Positions 1 through 8,532 of a stretch of DNA of 29,012 nucleotides are shown piece after piece. How positions within the stretch are numbered: the first letter of the stretch is position 1; each line of letters opens with the position of its first letter. A program made the translations under genes and the position numbers. The stretch is taken from positions 1 through 29,012 of the forward strand of contig JBOGJG010000331.1 of NCBI GenBank assembly GCA_050747825.1, in the 5' to 3' direction. The notes under the pieces are model-generated. The model was not told where the DNA came from. It saw only the letters and a list, made by a program, of their open reading frames with translations, and searched no databases. This DNA is from JBOGJG01 sp050747825. GTDB taxonomy: Bacteria; Acidobacteriota; UBA6911; RPQK01; JBOGJG01.

Positions 1-288
1 GTGGTGGGTGGCGGGTGGCAAGCTCGCTTCGCTCGCGGTGGCGGGTGGCGGGTGGCGGGTTGGTATCAGTTGCCAATTGTCAGCCGGTCAGCGGTCAGCG
101 GTCAGCGGTCAGGGGTCAGCGGTCAGCCGGTCAGAGGTCAGCGGTCAGCGGTCAGCGGTCAGGGGTCAGAGGTCAGCGGTCAGAGGTCAGCGGTCAGCGG
201 TCAGCGGTCAGCCGGTCAGCGGTCAGCGGTCAGCCCCGGTCAGCCGTCAATTGTTGCCAGTTGTCAGTTGTCAGTTGTCAGTCTATAG
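1..288. repeat. Heptamer tandem repeats (GGTGGCG, GGTCAGC, TTGTCAG)
   Basis: This stretch is almost entirely 7-bp tandem repeats. It starts with GGTGGCG units, then has about 20 units of GGTCAGC with the last base varying (C, A or G) and occasional one-base slips, then several TTGTCAG units up to about base 283. Three frames are open through it only because a 7-nt period with no stop codon reads through; I see no protein here. A similar class of heptamer is known in cyanobacteria as STRR. It provides the upstream flank of the radical SAM gene, so that gene's promoter is not evident. Confidence 0.9.
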
Positions 289-296
289 TTAACGCC

Positions 297-1754
297 ATGG
301 CTCTGAGTGTTCTGCTTGTATTGCCCATTCGAGAGGGCAATAACTACCAGATCTCACCGGACTTGGGAATTTTGTATCTGGGAACGGTTCTGCAGAACCA
401 CGGATTTGATGTGACGCTGCTCGACTGTCCTAAAGAGCACTTCACATTCACCGACTTCAAGCGGTTTATCCAGGAAAAGCACTTTGATGCGGTCGGATTC
501 CGCTGCTACAGCCGCGACCACAACTATGTCAATCATCACCTGAATATCGTCCGGCAGGTGAATCCCCAGGCTCTGACGCTGGTCGGCGGACCCCATCCCT
601 CGGCGCTCGGGGAGTTCGTTCTGTCCAGCATGCCCAATCTGAATTTTGCCTGGAAAGCCGAAGCAGAAGAGGGATTTCCCCAGCTTCTCTCGCTTTTTGA
701 GGAGTACGGCCAGGCCATTCCGGAGCAGCAGCTTCAAACCATTCCCGGCCTGGTCTGGAAGAGCAAGGCGGAAGACCGGATCATCACCAATGCTCCCAGC
801 TTTGGCCTGGATCTGGACAGCTACGGCATTCCAGCCTGGGAACTGCTGCGGCCCGAGACTTATCCGGGTTTCATCTGGGATGACTATTACCCGATCCTGA
901 CCACTCGGGGATGCCCCTATCCCTGCACTTACTGCAACACTCCAGGACTGTCCGGGAAAAAGCTGCGCCACCGCACTGTCGATCACGTGCTGGAAGAGCT
1001 GAGGCTGCTCAAGTCCCGCTATAACATCGAGCGGTTCTGCATCATCGACGACGAGTTCACCCTCAGCAAGAAATACGCCAAGTCCTTTTGCCAGGGACTG
1101 ATCGATTCCGGACTGAATCTGAAATGGGACTGTCCGGTAGGGGTACGTCTCGATTCACTTAACCCTGAACTGCTGGAGATCATGGAAGCGGCCGGCTGCG
1201 AGGCGCTGGCCGTTGGAATCGAATCCGGCAACGACCGCATTCAAGAGCTCATCCAAAAGCGCGTGACGGTGGACAGGATTCGGGAAAAAGCCGAGATGAT
1301 CGGTCACTGCAGCAGGATCAAAGTGACCGGCTACTTTATGATCGGATTCCTGGACGAAACCGAAGAGGAAATCTGGGACACCATCAAGCTGGCCTGCAGT
1401 CTGCCCCTGGTGCGCGCCAACTTCAACATCGTAATTCCCATCCCCGGAACGGCGATTTTCGATGAGGCTGTTCAGCAGGATAAGTTAAAGGTTCAGAATA
1501 TCAACTGGGACGATTGCACCAGCGACCAGATCGCCTTCCAGCGAAATCATGTCTCCGGTAAGAGACTGATCAAGCTGCAGCGCCAGGCTTATCTGCGCTT
1601 TTATGGAAGACCGCAAATCATCTGGCAAATGGGCCGTGACAGCCTGCGCAATCCCGAAGTGATCAGGGCCAGCCTGCGCAAGCTCAAGATGCTTTTCGCC
1701 AGGGGAGAGACCCAGCGCTTCGAGCCGCTCTATCTCAAAGAGGCCGCGGTTTGA
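297..1754 (+). CDS. B12-binding-domain radical SAM protein
   Basis: The product is about 485 residues. The N-terminal third resembles a cobalamin-binding Rossmann domain (LGILYLGTVLQNHGFDVTLLD, later LVGGPHPS). The radical SAM core follows, with the 4Fe-4S motif C206-x3-C210-x2-C213 (RGCPYPCTYC). Further core features follow, including AVGIESG and GFLDETEEE. Enzymes of this group act in the cytoplasm on methyl transfer or rearrangement; no substrate can be assigned from sequence. I chose the ATG at 297 because everything upstream in frame is translated heptamer repeat. No clear Shine-Dalgarno precedes it. It stands alone on the plus strand, flanked on both sides by heptamers. Confidence 0.88.
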   Translation: MALSVLLVLPIREGNNYQISPDLGILYLGTVLQNHGFDVTLLDCPKEHFTFTDFKRFIQEKHFDAVGFRCYSRDHNYVNHHLNIVRQVNPQALTLVGGPHPSALGEFVLSSMPNLNFAWKAEAEEGFPQLLSLFEEYGQAIPEQQLQTIPGLVWKSKAEDRIITNAPSFGLDLDSYGIPAWELLRPETYPGFIWDDYYPILTTRGCPYPCTYCNTPGLSGKKLRHRTVDHVLEELRLLKSRYNIERFCIIDDEFTLSKKYAKSFCQGLIDSGLNLKWDCPVGVRLDSLNPELLEIMEAAGCEALAVGIESGNDRIQELIQKRVTVDRIREKAEMIGHCSRIKVTGYFMIGFLDETEEEIWDTIKLACSLPLVRANFNIVIPIPGTAIFDEAVQQDKLKVQNINWDDCTSDQIAFQRNHVSGKRLIKLQRQAYLRFYGRPQIIWQMGRDSLRNPEVIRASLRKLKMLFARGETQRFEPLYLKEAAV

Positions 1755-1758
1755 GGAC

Positions 1759-1772
1759 TGACCGCTGACCGC
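1759..1772. repeat. Two inverted copies of the GGTCAGC heptamer
   Basis: Two units of TGACCGC follow directly after the radical SAM stop codon. They are the reverse complement of the heptamer that fills bases 75-240, so the gene is flanked by the same repeat in opposite orientations. Confidence 0.75.
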
Positions 1773-1882
1773 TAGTGGTCCGCATCTTGCATCCAGCACA
1801 CCCATAAACAACACACGCATAAACGACTATAAACGCAGGAGCGGTCTTGAACAGGCCCTCTGAAAGATCAGGAGAAAAACTT

Positions 1883-3343
1883 ATGCACAGGCACCGGAAA
1901 AATTTCCCTGTTTTGATATTGGCTCTGTTAGTGGCGGTGGGTTGCGCCAGAAATCCGGTCACGGGAGATCGGCAACTGGCCCTCATATCCGAGGAGCAGG
2001 AAATCGCCATGGGACGCGAGGCTCACCCGCACATTCTGCAGGAGTTCGGACGAGTCGATGATGCCGGCCTTCAAGGCTACACCGACAGTATCGGCCAGAG
2101 ATTGGCCGGCCTCTCCCATCGGCCTGATTTGGAGTGGCACTTCACAGTCGTAGACGTTCCGGTGGTCAACGCCTTCGCTGTGCCCGGCGGCTATATTTAT
2201 TTCACCCGCGAGATCATGGCTTACATGAACAACGAAGCCGAATTCGCGGGAGTCATGAGTCACGAGATCGGACACGTGACTGCCCGCCATTCAGTCAGTC
2301 AGATCAGCAAGGCTCAGTTATTCAGCCTGGGACTGGGTCTGGGCAGCATCTTTTCCCCGACCTTTCGGCAACTCGGCGAGGTAGCTCAAATGGGAGTGAG
2401 CGTGCTCTTTTTGAAGTACAGCCGGGATGCTGAGGAACAGTCGGATCAGCTTGGTATCGAGTACATGTCAGAAGCGGGCTACGATCCCCGTGAGCTGTCT
2501 GATTTTTTCACGGTGTTTCAGAGGATGCAGGAGGAGTCTGGTCAGGCGCTACCCAGTTGGTTGTCGTCTCACCCTGCGCCCCCCGATCGAATTGAAGACA
2601 CCTCGGCTATGGCTCAACAGGTTGTGCAGCAAAATCCCAATCAAAATTGGATTGACGGCCGGCAGCGCTTTCTACAGCAGCTCGAAGGCATCGTTTTCGG
2701 CAATAATCCCCGCGAAGGATTCATGGCGGACGGCACCTTCCTTCACCCTGAACTCCGTTTCCAGATGCGCTTTCCAAATGGCTGGAATGTGCAAAACACC
2801 AGGAGCTCAGTTCAGGCCGTGAACCCCAATCAGGATGCTGCCATTCAGCTCACGCTGGCAGATGCGCCCTCGGGCACTTCTCCCGATCAATATGCTGCCT
2901 CTATCGCCAACATGAGTGGAGTCCGACTGGTGGACGGCCGCCGCGCAACGGTTAACGGCAACCCGGCCTTTCTGGGCGTCTATGACTTGCAAAATCCCAA
3001 TGGATTCATCGTCCGCGCTCTGGCGGCCTTCGTCTCCTATCGGGGCAGCCTCTACCAACTGGTGGGGATGTCGGAACGCGGCAATTTCAGCCGTTATCAG
3101 AACACATTGGAGGCCAGCTTGACCAGCTTCTCGGAGTTGAACGACCCTGCGGCCCTGAACGTACAGCCGGATCGCATTCAAATCGTAACGGCACGCGGCG
3201 GTGACACCCTGGCCAGGATCGCCGACCGCATCAACAATCCACGAGTGCAGGGCAACGAGATAGCTCTCTTGAACCGAATTGATCCTAATGAGCCTCTCTC
3301 CTCAGGCACGCTGGTCAAAGTAGTCGTTCCCGGCCGACGGTAA
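1883..3343 (+). CDS. M48-family metalloprotease, lipoprotein, with C-terminal LysM-like domain
   Basis: The product is about 486 residues. The N-terminus is a lipoprotein signal with a hydrophobic stretch ending VAVGC, predicting lipidation at Cys21. The zinc site is HEIGH (H127, E128, H131), and a third ligand is likely E184 in DAEEQSD, matching the M48 ExxxD pattern. This is the BepA/YfgC-like periplasmic M48 arrangement, associated with outer-membrane protein quality control in well-studied bacteria. The last 55 or so residues (VTARGGDTLARIADR..., ...GTLVKVVVPG) resemble a LysM-type domain, which could bind peptidoglycan. The start is fixed by AGGAG at 1870-1874, 8 nt before ATG; an earlier in-frame start at 1847 lacks this. 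Confidence 0.93.
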   Translation: MHRHRKNFPVLILALLVAVGCARNPVTGDRQLALISEEQEIAMGREAHPHILQEFGRVDDAGLQGYTDSIGQRLAGLSHRPDLEWHFTVVDVPVVNAFAVPGGYIYFTREIMAYMNNEAEFAGVMSHEIGHVTARHSVSQISKAQLFSLGLGLGSIFSPTFRQLGEVAQMGVSVLFLKYSRDAEEQSDQLGIEYMSEAGYDPRELSDFFTVFQRMQEESGQALPSWLSSHPAPPDRIEDTSAMAQQVVQQNPNQNWIDGRQRFLQQLEGIVFGNNPREGFMADGTFLHPELRFQMRFPNGWNVQNTRSSVQAVNPNQDAAIQLTLADAPSGTSPDQYAASIANMSGVRLVDGRRATVNGNPAFLGVYDLQNPNGFIVRALAAFVSYRGSLYQLVGMSERGNFSRYQNTLEASLTSFSELNDPAALNVQPDRIQIVTARGGDTLARIADRINNPRVQGNEIALLNRIDPNEPLSSGTLVKVVVPGRR

Positions 3344-3347
3344 TCAG

Positions 3348-3421
3348 TTCCAAGTTTCAAGTTCCAAGTTCCAAGTAAGGATCCGGACTTTCTAAGCCTT
3401 GAGACTTGGAACTTGGAACTT
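3348..3421. terminator. Heptamer hairpin between convergent genes
   Basis: AGTTCCA-type heptamers on the left and ACTTGGA heptamers on the right form a perfect 18-bp inverted repeat (arms 3359-3376 and 3404-3421) with a 27-nt loop. It fills the gap between the M48 stop and the rhomboid stop and overlaps the latter by one base. Its place between converging genes suggests a bidirectional terminator, but there is no T-run, so that role is inferred. Confidence 0.6.
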
Positions 3422-4134
3422 CAGTGAATCCAGTAGTCCTTGTCTTTCTTGCGCCGCTCGTTTTCGTAGACCTCGAAACGCTTGCGCATGCTCTTGAGTC
3501 TCCAGCGGTAGTAACTCTCGCGGATTCCAGCCGGGCGGAGCCAGCCTTTCAGGTACAGGAATGCCAAAAGCATTCCTCCCAGATGGGCCATATGGGCAAT
3601 GGGGCTGCCGGGCGAGCCCAGTGCCGAGAAGAAGGTCATGGCGCCCAGGACGGCGACGAAATATTTGACTTTGACCGGAAAGAGAAAATAAAGGTAAACG
3701 TAGCGATCGGGAAACATCATCCCGAAGGCCATCAGGATACCGTAAACCGCCCCGCTGGCGCCGATTATAGGCGCCATTGAAAAGGGATCGACCACCACCG
3801 AGAGGACTCCGGCCCCCACACCGGTAATAAAGAAAAACTTCAGAAATTCTCTACTGCCCCAATATCGCTCCAGTTCACAGCCGAACATCCAGAGCCCGAA
3901 CATATTGAAGAGGATGTGCCAGAAGCCGCCGTGCAGGAACAGGTAAGTGGCAGGCTGCCAGATAAACAGCTTGGTGATCACCCAGTAGGGAACGATGCCG
4001 AAGATCATCATCAATTCCCGCCCTGCCGCCATCTGCAGAAGAAACACGGCCACCGCCGCGATGATCAGGTATTTGACCATGGGCGTCAGTTCCGGTCCTA
4101 TACTCACACGGTATCCGCCTCCGTAGTAGCTCAT
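3421..4134 (-). CDS. Rhomboid-family intramembrane serine protease
   Basis: The product is 237 residues with about six membrane segments. The family signature is complete: HGGFWHILFNMFGLWMFG (with H73 and N77 lining the oxyanion site), catalytic GASGAVYG (Ser127) and HMAHLGG (His184), forming the rhomboid Ser-His dyad. The C-terminal 40 residues are basic and cytosolic. Such proteases cleave membrane-spanning substrates; the substrate here is unknown. The gene converges with the M48 protease. No strong ribosome site precedes the ATG at 4134, and 4135-4302 upstream shows nothing recognisable before the next heptamer cluster. Confidence 0.93.
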   Translation of the reverse strand: MSYYGGGYRVSIGPELTPMVKYLIIAAVAVFLLQMAAGRELMMIFGIVPYWVITKLFIWQPATYLFLHGGFWHILFNMFGLWMFGCELERYWGSREFLKFFFITGVGAGVLSVVVDPFSMAPIIGASGAVYGILMAFGMMFPDRYVYLYFLFPVKVKYFVAVLGAMTFFSALGSPGSPIAHMAHLGGMLLAFLYLKGWLRPAGIRESYYRWRLKSMRKRFEVYENERRKKDKDYWIH

Positions 4135-4302
4135 GGCCCGATCATAGCACGCTTGCTTTTGGGTCGTTTGGTTGTATCACCGCTTCCCAGGCGCAAACCG
4201 CCAACGGCCGCTATCGGCTGCTTCAACGCCTTCAATCACGCCCACTTCGGAATTCCCGGCCACGCGCTGGGGGGTCCCGGCTTCGGGATTCGCTTCGAGG
4301 AA

Positions 4303-4340
4303 ACTTGGAACTTGAAACTTGGAACTTGGAACTTGAAACT
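4303..4340. repeat. ACTTGGA/ACTTGAA heptamer array
   Basis: Five tandem 7-bp units alternate ACTTGGA and ACTTGAA and end 3 nt before the ahcY stop codon. This is the same heptamer family as at 3348-3421, so one family flanks both ends of the rhomboid gene. Confidence 0.85.
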
Positions 4341-4342
4341 CT

Positions 4343-5614
4343 TTACGTGCCTTCCGCCCATGAGGAAAGATACTGACTCTGCTCGTCGGTGAGCGTGTCA
4401 ATGTGGATGCCCATGGAGGCGAGCTTCAGGCGGGCGATCTCATGATCGATGTCGGTCGGAACAGCGTAGACCTGATTTTTGAGCTGGCCGTGGTTCTTGA
4501 CCAGGTATTCGACGGCGAGCGCCTGGTTGGCAAAAGACATGTCCATGACTGAAGCCGGGTGTCCTTCCGCGGCCGCCAGATTGATCAGGCGACCTTCACC
4601 CAGCAGGTTGATGCGCCGGCCGTCGTTGAGCAGGTGCTCATCGACAAAGGGGCGCACCTCGCGCTTTTCTCTGGTAAGCGACTGCAGGGCTGGAATGTCG
4701 ATCTCCACGTTGAAGTGTCCGGAATTGGCGACGACGGCGCCGTCCGGCATGGCCTTGAAATGCTCCCGGCGCAGGACATGTTTATTGCCGGTCAGGGTCA
4801 CGAAAATTTTTCCAATCTTGGCCGCTTCGGAAATAGGCATGACCTGAAAGCCATCCATGACAGCTTCCAGACCCCTCACGGGATCGACTTCGGTCACGAT
4901 CACGTTGGCGCCCATACCCTTGGCCCGCATAGCCACGCCGCGTCCGCACCAGCCATAGCCGACAACGACAAAGTTGGAGCCCGCCAGGAGCAAATTGGTG
5001 GCGCGCACGATCCCGTCCACCGTGGATTGCCCGGTGCCGTAGCGGTTGTCAAACAGGTGCTTGGTATCCGCATCATTCACTGAAATCACAGGGAAGCGCA
5101 GGACATTATTAGCAGCCATGCTGCGCAGGCGAATGATCCCGGTCGTGGTCTCTTCCGTGCCGCCCATAATGCCCGGTATCAATTCCTTCTTCTTTGAGAG
5201 CACCGTGGTCACCAGATCGGCGCCGTCGTCCATGGTGATCTGGGGACCGTGATCCAGCGCCGAATCGATGTGCGCGTAATAGGTATCATTGTCCTCGCCC
5301 TTGATGGCGTAAACCGAAATCCCGAAGTCCTTGACCAGCGAGGCGGCTGCATCATCCTGCGTGCTCAGAGGATTGGACGCGCAAAGTCGTACCTGAGCGC
5401 CTCCTGCTTTGAGAGTAATAGCTAAATTAGCCGTCTCGGTAGTGACATGCAGGCAGGCGGCGATGCGGGTCCCCTGCAGCGGCTTTTCCTTTTCAAATCT
5501 TTCGCGAATCAGTCTCAGTACCTGCATGGACTGATCGGCCCATTCAATTCTATTCAAGCCCTGAGGCGACAAAGCTATGTCCTTTATGTGGTAATTGTTC
5601 ATTTCACTTTTCAC
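4343..5614 (-). CDS. ahcY: Adenosylhomocysteinase (S-adenosylhomocysteine hydrolase)
   Basis: This NAD-dependent cytoplasmic enzyme hydrolyses S-adenosylhomocysteine to homocysteine and adenosine, removing the inhibitor left by methyltransferases. The product is about 420 residues, the shorter form lacking the roughly 40-residue insert of many proteobacterial and eukaryotic enzymes. Visible landmarks are HVTTETANLAITL, the MDDGADLV and GGTEETTTGI substrate motifs, DNRYGTGQSTVDGI, and the NAD Rossmann motif VVVGYGWCGRG. It follows metK by a few bases in the same direction. A GTG at 5614 has an AGGATGAG ribosome site 6 nt upstream. The ATG at 5602 (MNNYHIKDI) matches the usual family N-terminus, so either start is possible. 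Confidence 0.96.
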   Translation of the reverse strand: MKSEMNNYHIKDIALSPQGLNRIEWADQSMQVLRLIRERFEKEKPLQGTRIAACLHVTTETANLAITLKAGGAQVRLCASNPLSTQDDAAASLVKDFGISVYAIKGEDNDTYYAHIDSALDHGPQITMDDGADLVTTVLSKKKELIPGIMGGTEETTTGIIRLRSMAANNVLRFPVISVNDADTKHLFDNRYGTGQSTVDGIVRATNLLLAGSNFVVVGYGWCGRGVAMRAKGMGANVIVTEVDPVRGLEAVMDGFQVMPISEAAKIGKIFVTLTGNKHVLRREHFKAMPDGAVVANSGHFNVEIDIPALQSLTREKREVRPFVDEHLLNDGRRINLLGEGRLINLAAAEGHPASVMDMSFANQALAVEYLVKNHGQLKNQVYAVPTDIDHEIARLKLASMGIHIDTLTDEQSQYLSSWAEGT

Positions 5615-5615
5615 T
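5602..5615. repeat. Two TTTCACT heptamers at the ahcY start
   Basis: Two exact 7-bp units lie across the two candidate ahcY start codons. They add another heptamer sequence to those elsewhere in the window. Two units alone could be chance. Confidence 0.5.
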
Positions 5616-5621
5616 TTTCGC

Positions 5622-6803
5622 TCATCCTGCTATCTGTCTAACGTCAGCGTTTTTTAATCCGGCATCCTTGCGGATGGCGATGGCTTTATCGGTCAGTTCC
5701 CAGCTAAAGCCCTCCTCTTCTCGCCCGAAATGTCCGTAGGCAGCGGTGCGGCGGAAGATCGGACGCCTTAGCTGCAGCGTCTCAATAATGCCCAGCGGAG
5801 TCAGCTTGAAGTGGGAGCGGATCAACTCGCAGATCATCTCGTCGCTGACCCGGCCGGCGCCAAAGGTGTTGACATTCACCGATAAGGGCTCGGCGACGCC
5901 GATGGCGTAGGCCAGTTGAACTTCCAGACGGTCAGCCAGTCCTGCAGCCACGCAATTCTTGGCAATATAGCGGGCCATATAGGAGGCGCACCGATCGACT
6001 TTGCTGGGATCTTTTCCGGAGAAAGCTCCTCCACCATGATGGCCGGCTCCGCCATAGGTATCGACGATGATCTTTCTTCCAGTGAGGCCGCAGTCCCCCT
6101 GAGGACCGCCCACCACGAATCGTCCCGTAGGATTGATGTGAAACTTGGTATCGCGGTCCAGTAAATCCTCGGGAATCACCGGCTCGATTACCTCTTGGCG
6201 GATGGCGTGGCGAATCTCTTCATTGGTGACGTCCGGACTGTGCTGCGTAGAGATGACAACCGCATCGACGCCGACCGGCTTACCATCTTCGTACTCCACG
6301 GTTACCTGGGATTTTCCATCCGGGCGAAGCCAGTCGAGAGTGCCATCTTTTCGGCATTGGGAGAGACGCCGCACCAGTTGGTGGGCGAGTGAAATCGGCA
6401 GGGGCATGAGTTGCGGGGTTTCAGTGCAGGCATAGCCGAACATCAGACCCTGGTCGCCGGCCCCACCGACGTCCACTCCCTGGGCGATGTCCGGCGACTG
6501 CTTGTCGATTGAAACCATCACCCCGCAGGTTTCACAGTCAAAGCCGTACTTGGCTCGCGTATAGCCGACGCCGCGTATCGTCTCCCTGGCCACGTCCGCA
6601 ATATCGACGTAGCAGTGCGTGGTGATTTCGCCGGCAACCACGATCAGACCAGTGGTGACCATGGTTTCACAGGCGACGCGACCGTAGGGATCCTGACCGA
6701 GAATAGCGTCCAGGACGGCATCGGAAATCTGGTCCGCGATCTTGTCAGGGTGTCCTTCCGTGACGGACTCAGAAGTAAATAAAAATCTATTATCAGGTGC
6801 CAT
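5622..6803 (-). CDS. metK: S-adenosylmethionine synthetase
   Basis: The enzyme makes S-adenosylmethionine from methionine and ATP. The product is 393 residues, the normal length. Signatures are FTSESVTEGHPDKIADQISD near the N-terminus, GAGDQGLMFGYA in the middle and the glycine-rich GGGAFSGKDPSKVDR towards the C-terminus. The ATG at 6803 has an excellent ribosome site (GGAGGAG ending 3 nt upstream), which rules out the in-frame start 27 nt earlier. It leads the metK-ahcY operon: the first gene makes the methyl donor and the second clears its by-product, together forming two steps of the activated methyl cycle. Confidence 0.97.
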   Translation of the reverse strand: MAPDNRFLFTSESVTEGHPDKIADQISDAVLDAILGQDPYGRVACETMVTTGLIVVAGEITTHCYVDIADVARETIRGVGYTRAKYGFDCETCGVMVSIDKQSPDIAQGVDVGGAGDQGLMFGYACTETPQLMPLPISLAHQLVRRLSQCRKDGTLDWLRPDGKSQVTVEYEDGKPVGVDAVVISTQHSPDVTNEEIRHAIRQEVIEPVIPEDLLDRDTKFHINPTGRFVVGGPQGDCGLTGRKIIVDTYGGAGHHGGGAFSGKDPSKVDRCASYMARYIAKNCVAAGLADRLEVQLAYAIGVAEPLSVNVNTFGAGRVSDEMICELIRSHFKLTPLGIIETLQLRRPIFRRTAAYGHFGREEEGFSWELTDKAIAIRKDAGLKNADVRQIAG

Positions 6804-6875
6804 TAACTCCTCCACTTGCAGCCGTCCCAAAACCGCTCAACGACCGCTCCCTTGCTCAATTTATACGAAAGATGA

Positions 6876-6905
6876 ACCCTACCACAGGCAAAAAAGCTGT
6901 GTCAA
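6876..6905 (-). promoter_or_regulatory. Probable metK-ahcY promoter
   Basis: On the minus strand a perfect TTGACA (6905-6900) is followed after 18 nt by TAGGGT (6881-6876), a weaker -10 box. This leaves a leader of about 65 nt before metK. I looked for an S-adenosylmethionine riboswitch in this leader and saw none. Confidence 0.5.
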
Positions 6906-7271
6906 TTTAATCCAGGGGCAGACACACGGAAACAGGGCCTACTCGCCGGAAACTAATGTCAGGATCTTTGCAAAGACTGGAGCCAGGCTGCGCTTGACGC
7001 GCCAAGGAGCGAGGAATTCGAACGGCCAAACTATGACCCCATTTTCGGACTTTCGTGAGCATCTTTGTATCTACAAAAGATACCACTTGAGTTCAATGCA
7101 AGGTCAAGATCGTCATAACAATCCGGAGAACCTTTTCAATCGCCGCGATTTGGGCTACAGTCGCAGCGTTTTTCGCATGATGGGGCCAGCCGGAAAGCGG
7201 CCGGCGTGCATCCGGGTTTGATCGTGGCCGGAGGTGTTCAGGTCAGTTTCTGACGTGCACAGGCATTTCCC
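6906..7271. other. Intergenic region with a 17-bp inverted repeat
   Basis: About 365 bp lie between the divergent metK and PepSY genes, with no convincing gene. The only clear structure is GTATCT-ACAAA-AGATAC at 7067-7083, a perfect 6-bp inverted repeat with a 5-nt spacer. It is the size of a dimeric repressor site and could control the downstream PepSY pair. No strong promoter is visible on the plus strand. Confidence 0.4.
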
Positions 7272-7862
7272 ATGTACAAATGGATCAAGAAGATTCACAC
7301 CTACGCGGGTCTTCTCAGTTTCACGGCTTTTGTGGTCTGGGGAATCACCGGAATCTATGCCATCTTCCTGCCGCCGCCCGGCGGCCAGGGGGCTCCCGAG
7401 GTCTCCGAGCAGAGGCAGATTGCCTTTGCAGCTCCAGGCAATCTCGACGACCCGGCTCTGGCACGACTCATCCTGGAGGTAGCCGAGATTCCGATGGCCA
7501 CTTCGCCGGTGAACGTTCACCGCGATGAAAACCACAAGCTGGCTTTTGTTGTCTACACGGTGAACGGCCGTTGGGACGCGACTTATATGGACCAGGAAGA
7601 GCGAATCCTCGTCGAGGCTCGAAGAAATGACCTGTGGGGCTTTCTTTCCTCCATGCATGCCGGCCATCCCCGGCGTGGCAGCCCGGACTTGCCGGCGCGC
7701 CTTTGGGGCTTTTACAACGAGTTCTCAACCTGGGCGTTCCTGTTCATGTCGCTTTCCGGCGCGTACCTTTGGCTGGCGACCAGGCCGGCGCTGCCCTGGG
7801 CGCAAGTCCTGGCGGGCAGCGCCGCTGCTTTTTTTGTCATTTTGTGGCTCATTACGAGGTGA
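7272..7862 (+). CDS. PepSY-associated membrane protein, first of a pair
   Basis: The product is 196 residues. It opens with a short cytosolic KWIKKIHTY and a membrane helix (about residues 13-34, GLLSFTAFVVWGITGIYAIF), has a periplasmic domain of about 100 residues, and ends with two helices. This layout, with the K-x-HTYAGL start, is typical of PepSY-associated transmembrane proteins, often found near iron or reductase functions. The specific role is unknown. Its TGA ends 4 nt before the ATG of the next gene, so the two are surely one transcript. No clear ribosome site precedes its ATG. Confidence 0.7.
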   Translation: MYKWIKKIHTYAGLLSFTAFVVWGITGIYAIFLPPPGGQGAPEVSEQRQIAFAAPGNLDDPALARLILEVAEIPMATSPVNVHRDENHKLAFVVYTVNGRWDATYMDQEERILVEARRNDLWGFLSSMHAGHPRRGSPDLPARLWGFYNEFSTWAFLFMSLSGAYLWLATRPALPWAQVLAGSAAAFFVILWLITR

Positions 7863-7866
7863 TGTG

Positions 7867-8439
7867 ATGTTCCGATTGTTTCGCAACCTACACCTGGCGC
7901 TCGGTCTCACCTTCTTCTTAATGGCTCTGCTGTTCGCTTTGAGTTCCCTGGTCATCATCTACCGGCCCTTTCTGCCTGAGACGCACCAGGATGACCAGCG
8001 CGTCGTGAAAATCGAAGGTTCCAGGGCCGCCACCCCGCGGGCCTTGGCTCTTGAGCTGATGAGTAACCACGGGCTCTCGGGGGAGCTGCGCCAGATCGAG
8101 GAAACTCCGGAATCCATCCGCTTCAACATCGTACGCCCCGGAACCAGGGCTACGATCACATATGACCTCGCCAGCCGCCAGGCAACGATCGAAACCCGAG
8201 GCTTCAGTTTTCTAGAAACACTCGTCCAGTTGCATGTGAACCACGGCTTCTGGCACGAGTTCCTGCCGTCGAACCTTTGGGCGCTGCTGTCTCTGTTGGT
8301 ATCGGCAGGTTTGTTACTGCTGGGTGCAAGCGGGCTCTATCTGTGGTTTCGCCAGCGCCAGGAACGCCTTATCGGGGGAGTGTTGGTCGCCGCGGGTTTG
8401 ATCTACGCTCTGACAGCTCTGGTGCTCTCCCGAGCTTAA
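7867..8439 (+). CDS. PepSY-associated membrane protein, second of a pair
   Basis: The product is 190 residues with the same architecture as its neighbour: RNLHLALGL leading into a membrane helix (about 9-34), a periplasmic PepSY-like region including ALALELMSNHGLSGELRQIEE, then two C-terminal helices with the GLYLW motif seen in PepSY_TM proteins. The pair may act as a heterodimer, in place of the longer single-chain PepSY_TM proteins of other bacteria. The ATG at 7867 is 4 nt after the preceding stop; the open frame before it belongs to the first gene's shadow. Confidence 0.7.
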   Translation: MFRLFRNLHLALGLTFFLMALLFALSSLVIIYRPFLPETHQDDQRVVKIEGSRAATPRALALELMSNHGLSGELRQIEETPESIRFNIVRPGTRATITYDLASRQATIETRGFSFLETLVQLHVNHGFWHEFLPSNLWALLSLLVSAGLLLLGASGLYLWFRQRQERLIGGVLVAAGLIYALTALVLSRA

Positions 8440-8497
8440 AGTCTGTAGGCTGCCTGAGCTCAGCGACCTGACTTCGGCTGGTCCCGAGCCCCAATAC

Positions 8498-8524
8498 GTC
8501 GGCACAAGACTTCTTTGTGCCGAC
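8498..8524. terminator. Perfect 10-bp stem-loop after the PepSY pair
   Basis: GTCGGCACAA (8498-8507) and TTGTGCCGAC (8515-8524) form a perfect stem with a 7-nt loop, about 60 nt after the PepSY stop and just before the hsdM remnant. No T-run follows on the plus strand, so termination is plausible but not certain. Confidence 0.5.
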
Positions 8525-8532
8525 ATTCTGTG

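Noticed and set aside
1..292. Three long open frames through the first 290 bases
   Set aside because: They are stop-free translations of a 7-bp tandem repeat in all three frames, with repeated SAVSGQR-type residues and no codon bias.
354..986. A 210-codon minus-strand frame inside the radical SAM gene
   Set aside because: It is antisense to a well-supported gene, and shows no family motif or ribosome site.
6804..6880. Possible S-adenosylmethionine or S-adenosylhomocysteine riboswitch before metK
   Set aside because: The leader is only about 65-70 nt and I could not find the conserved core of any class I know. A covariance-model search could overturn this.
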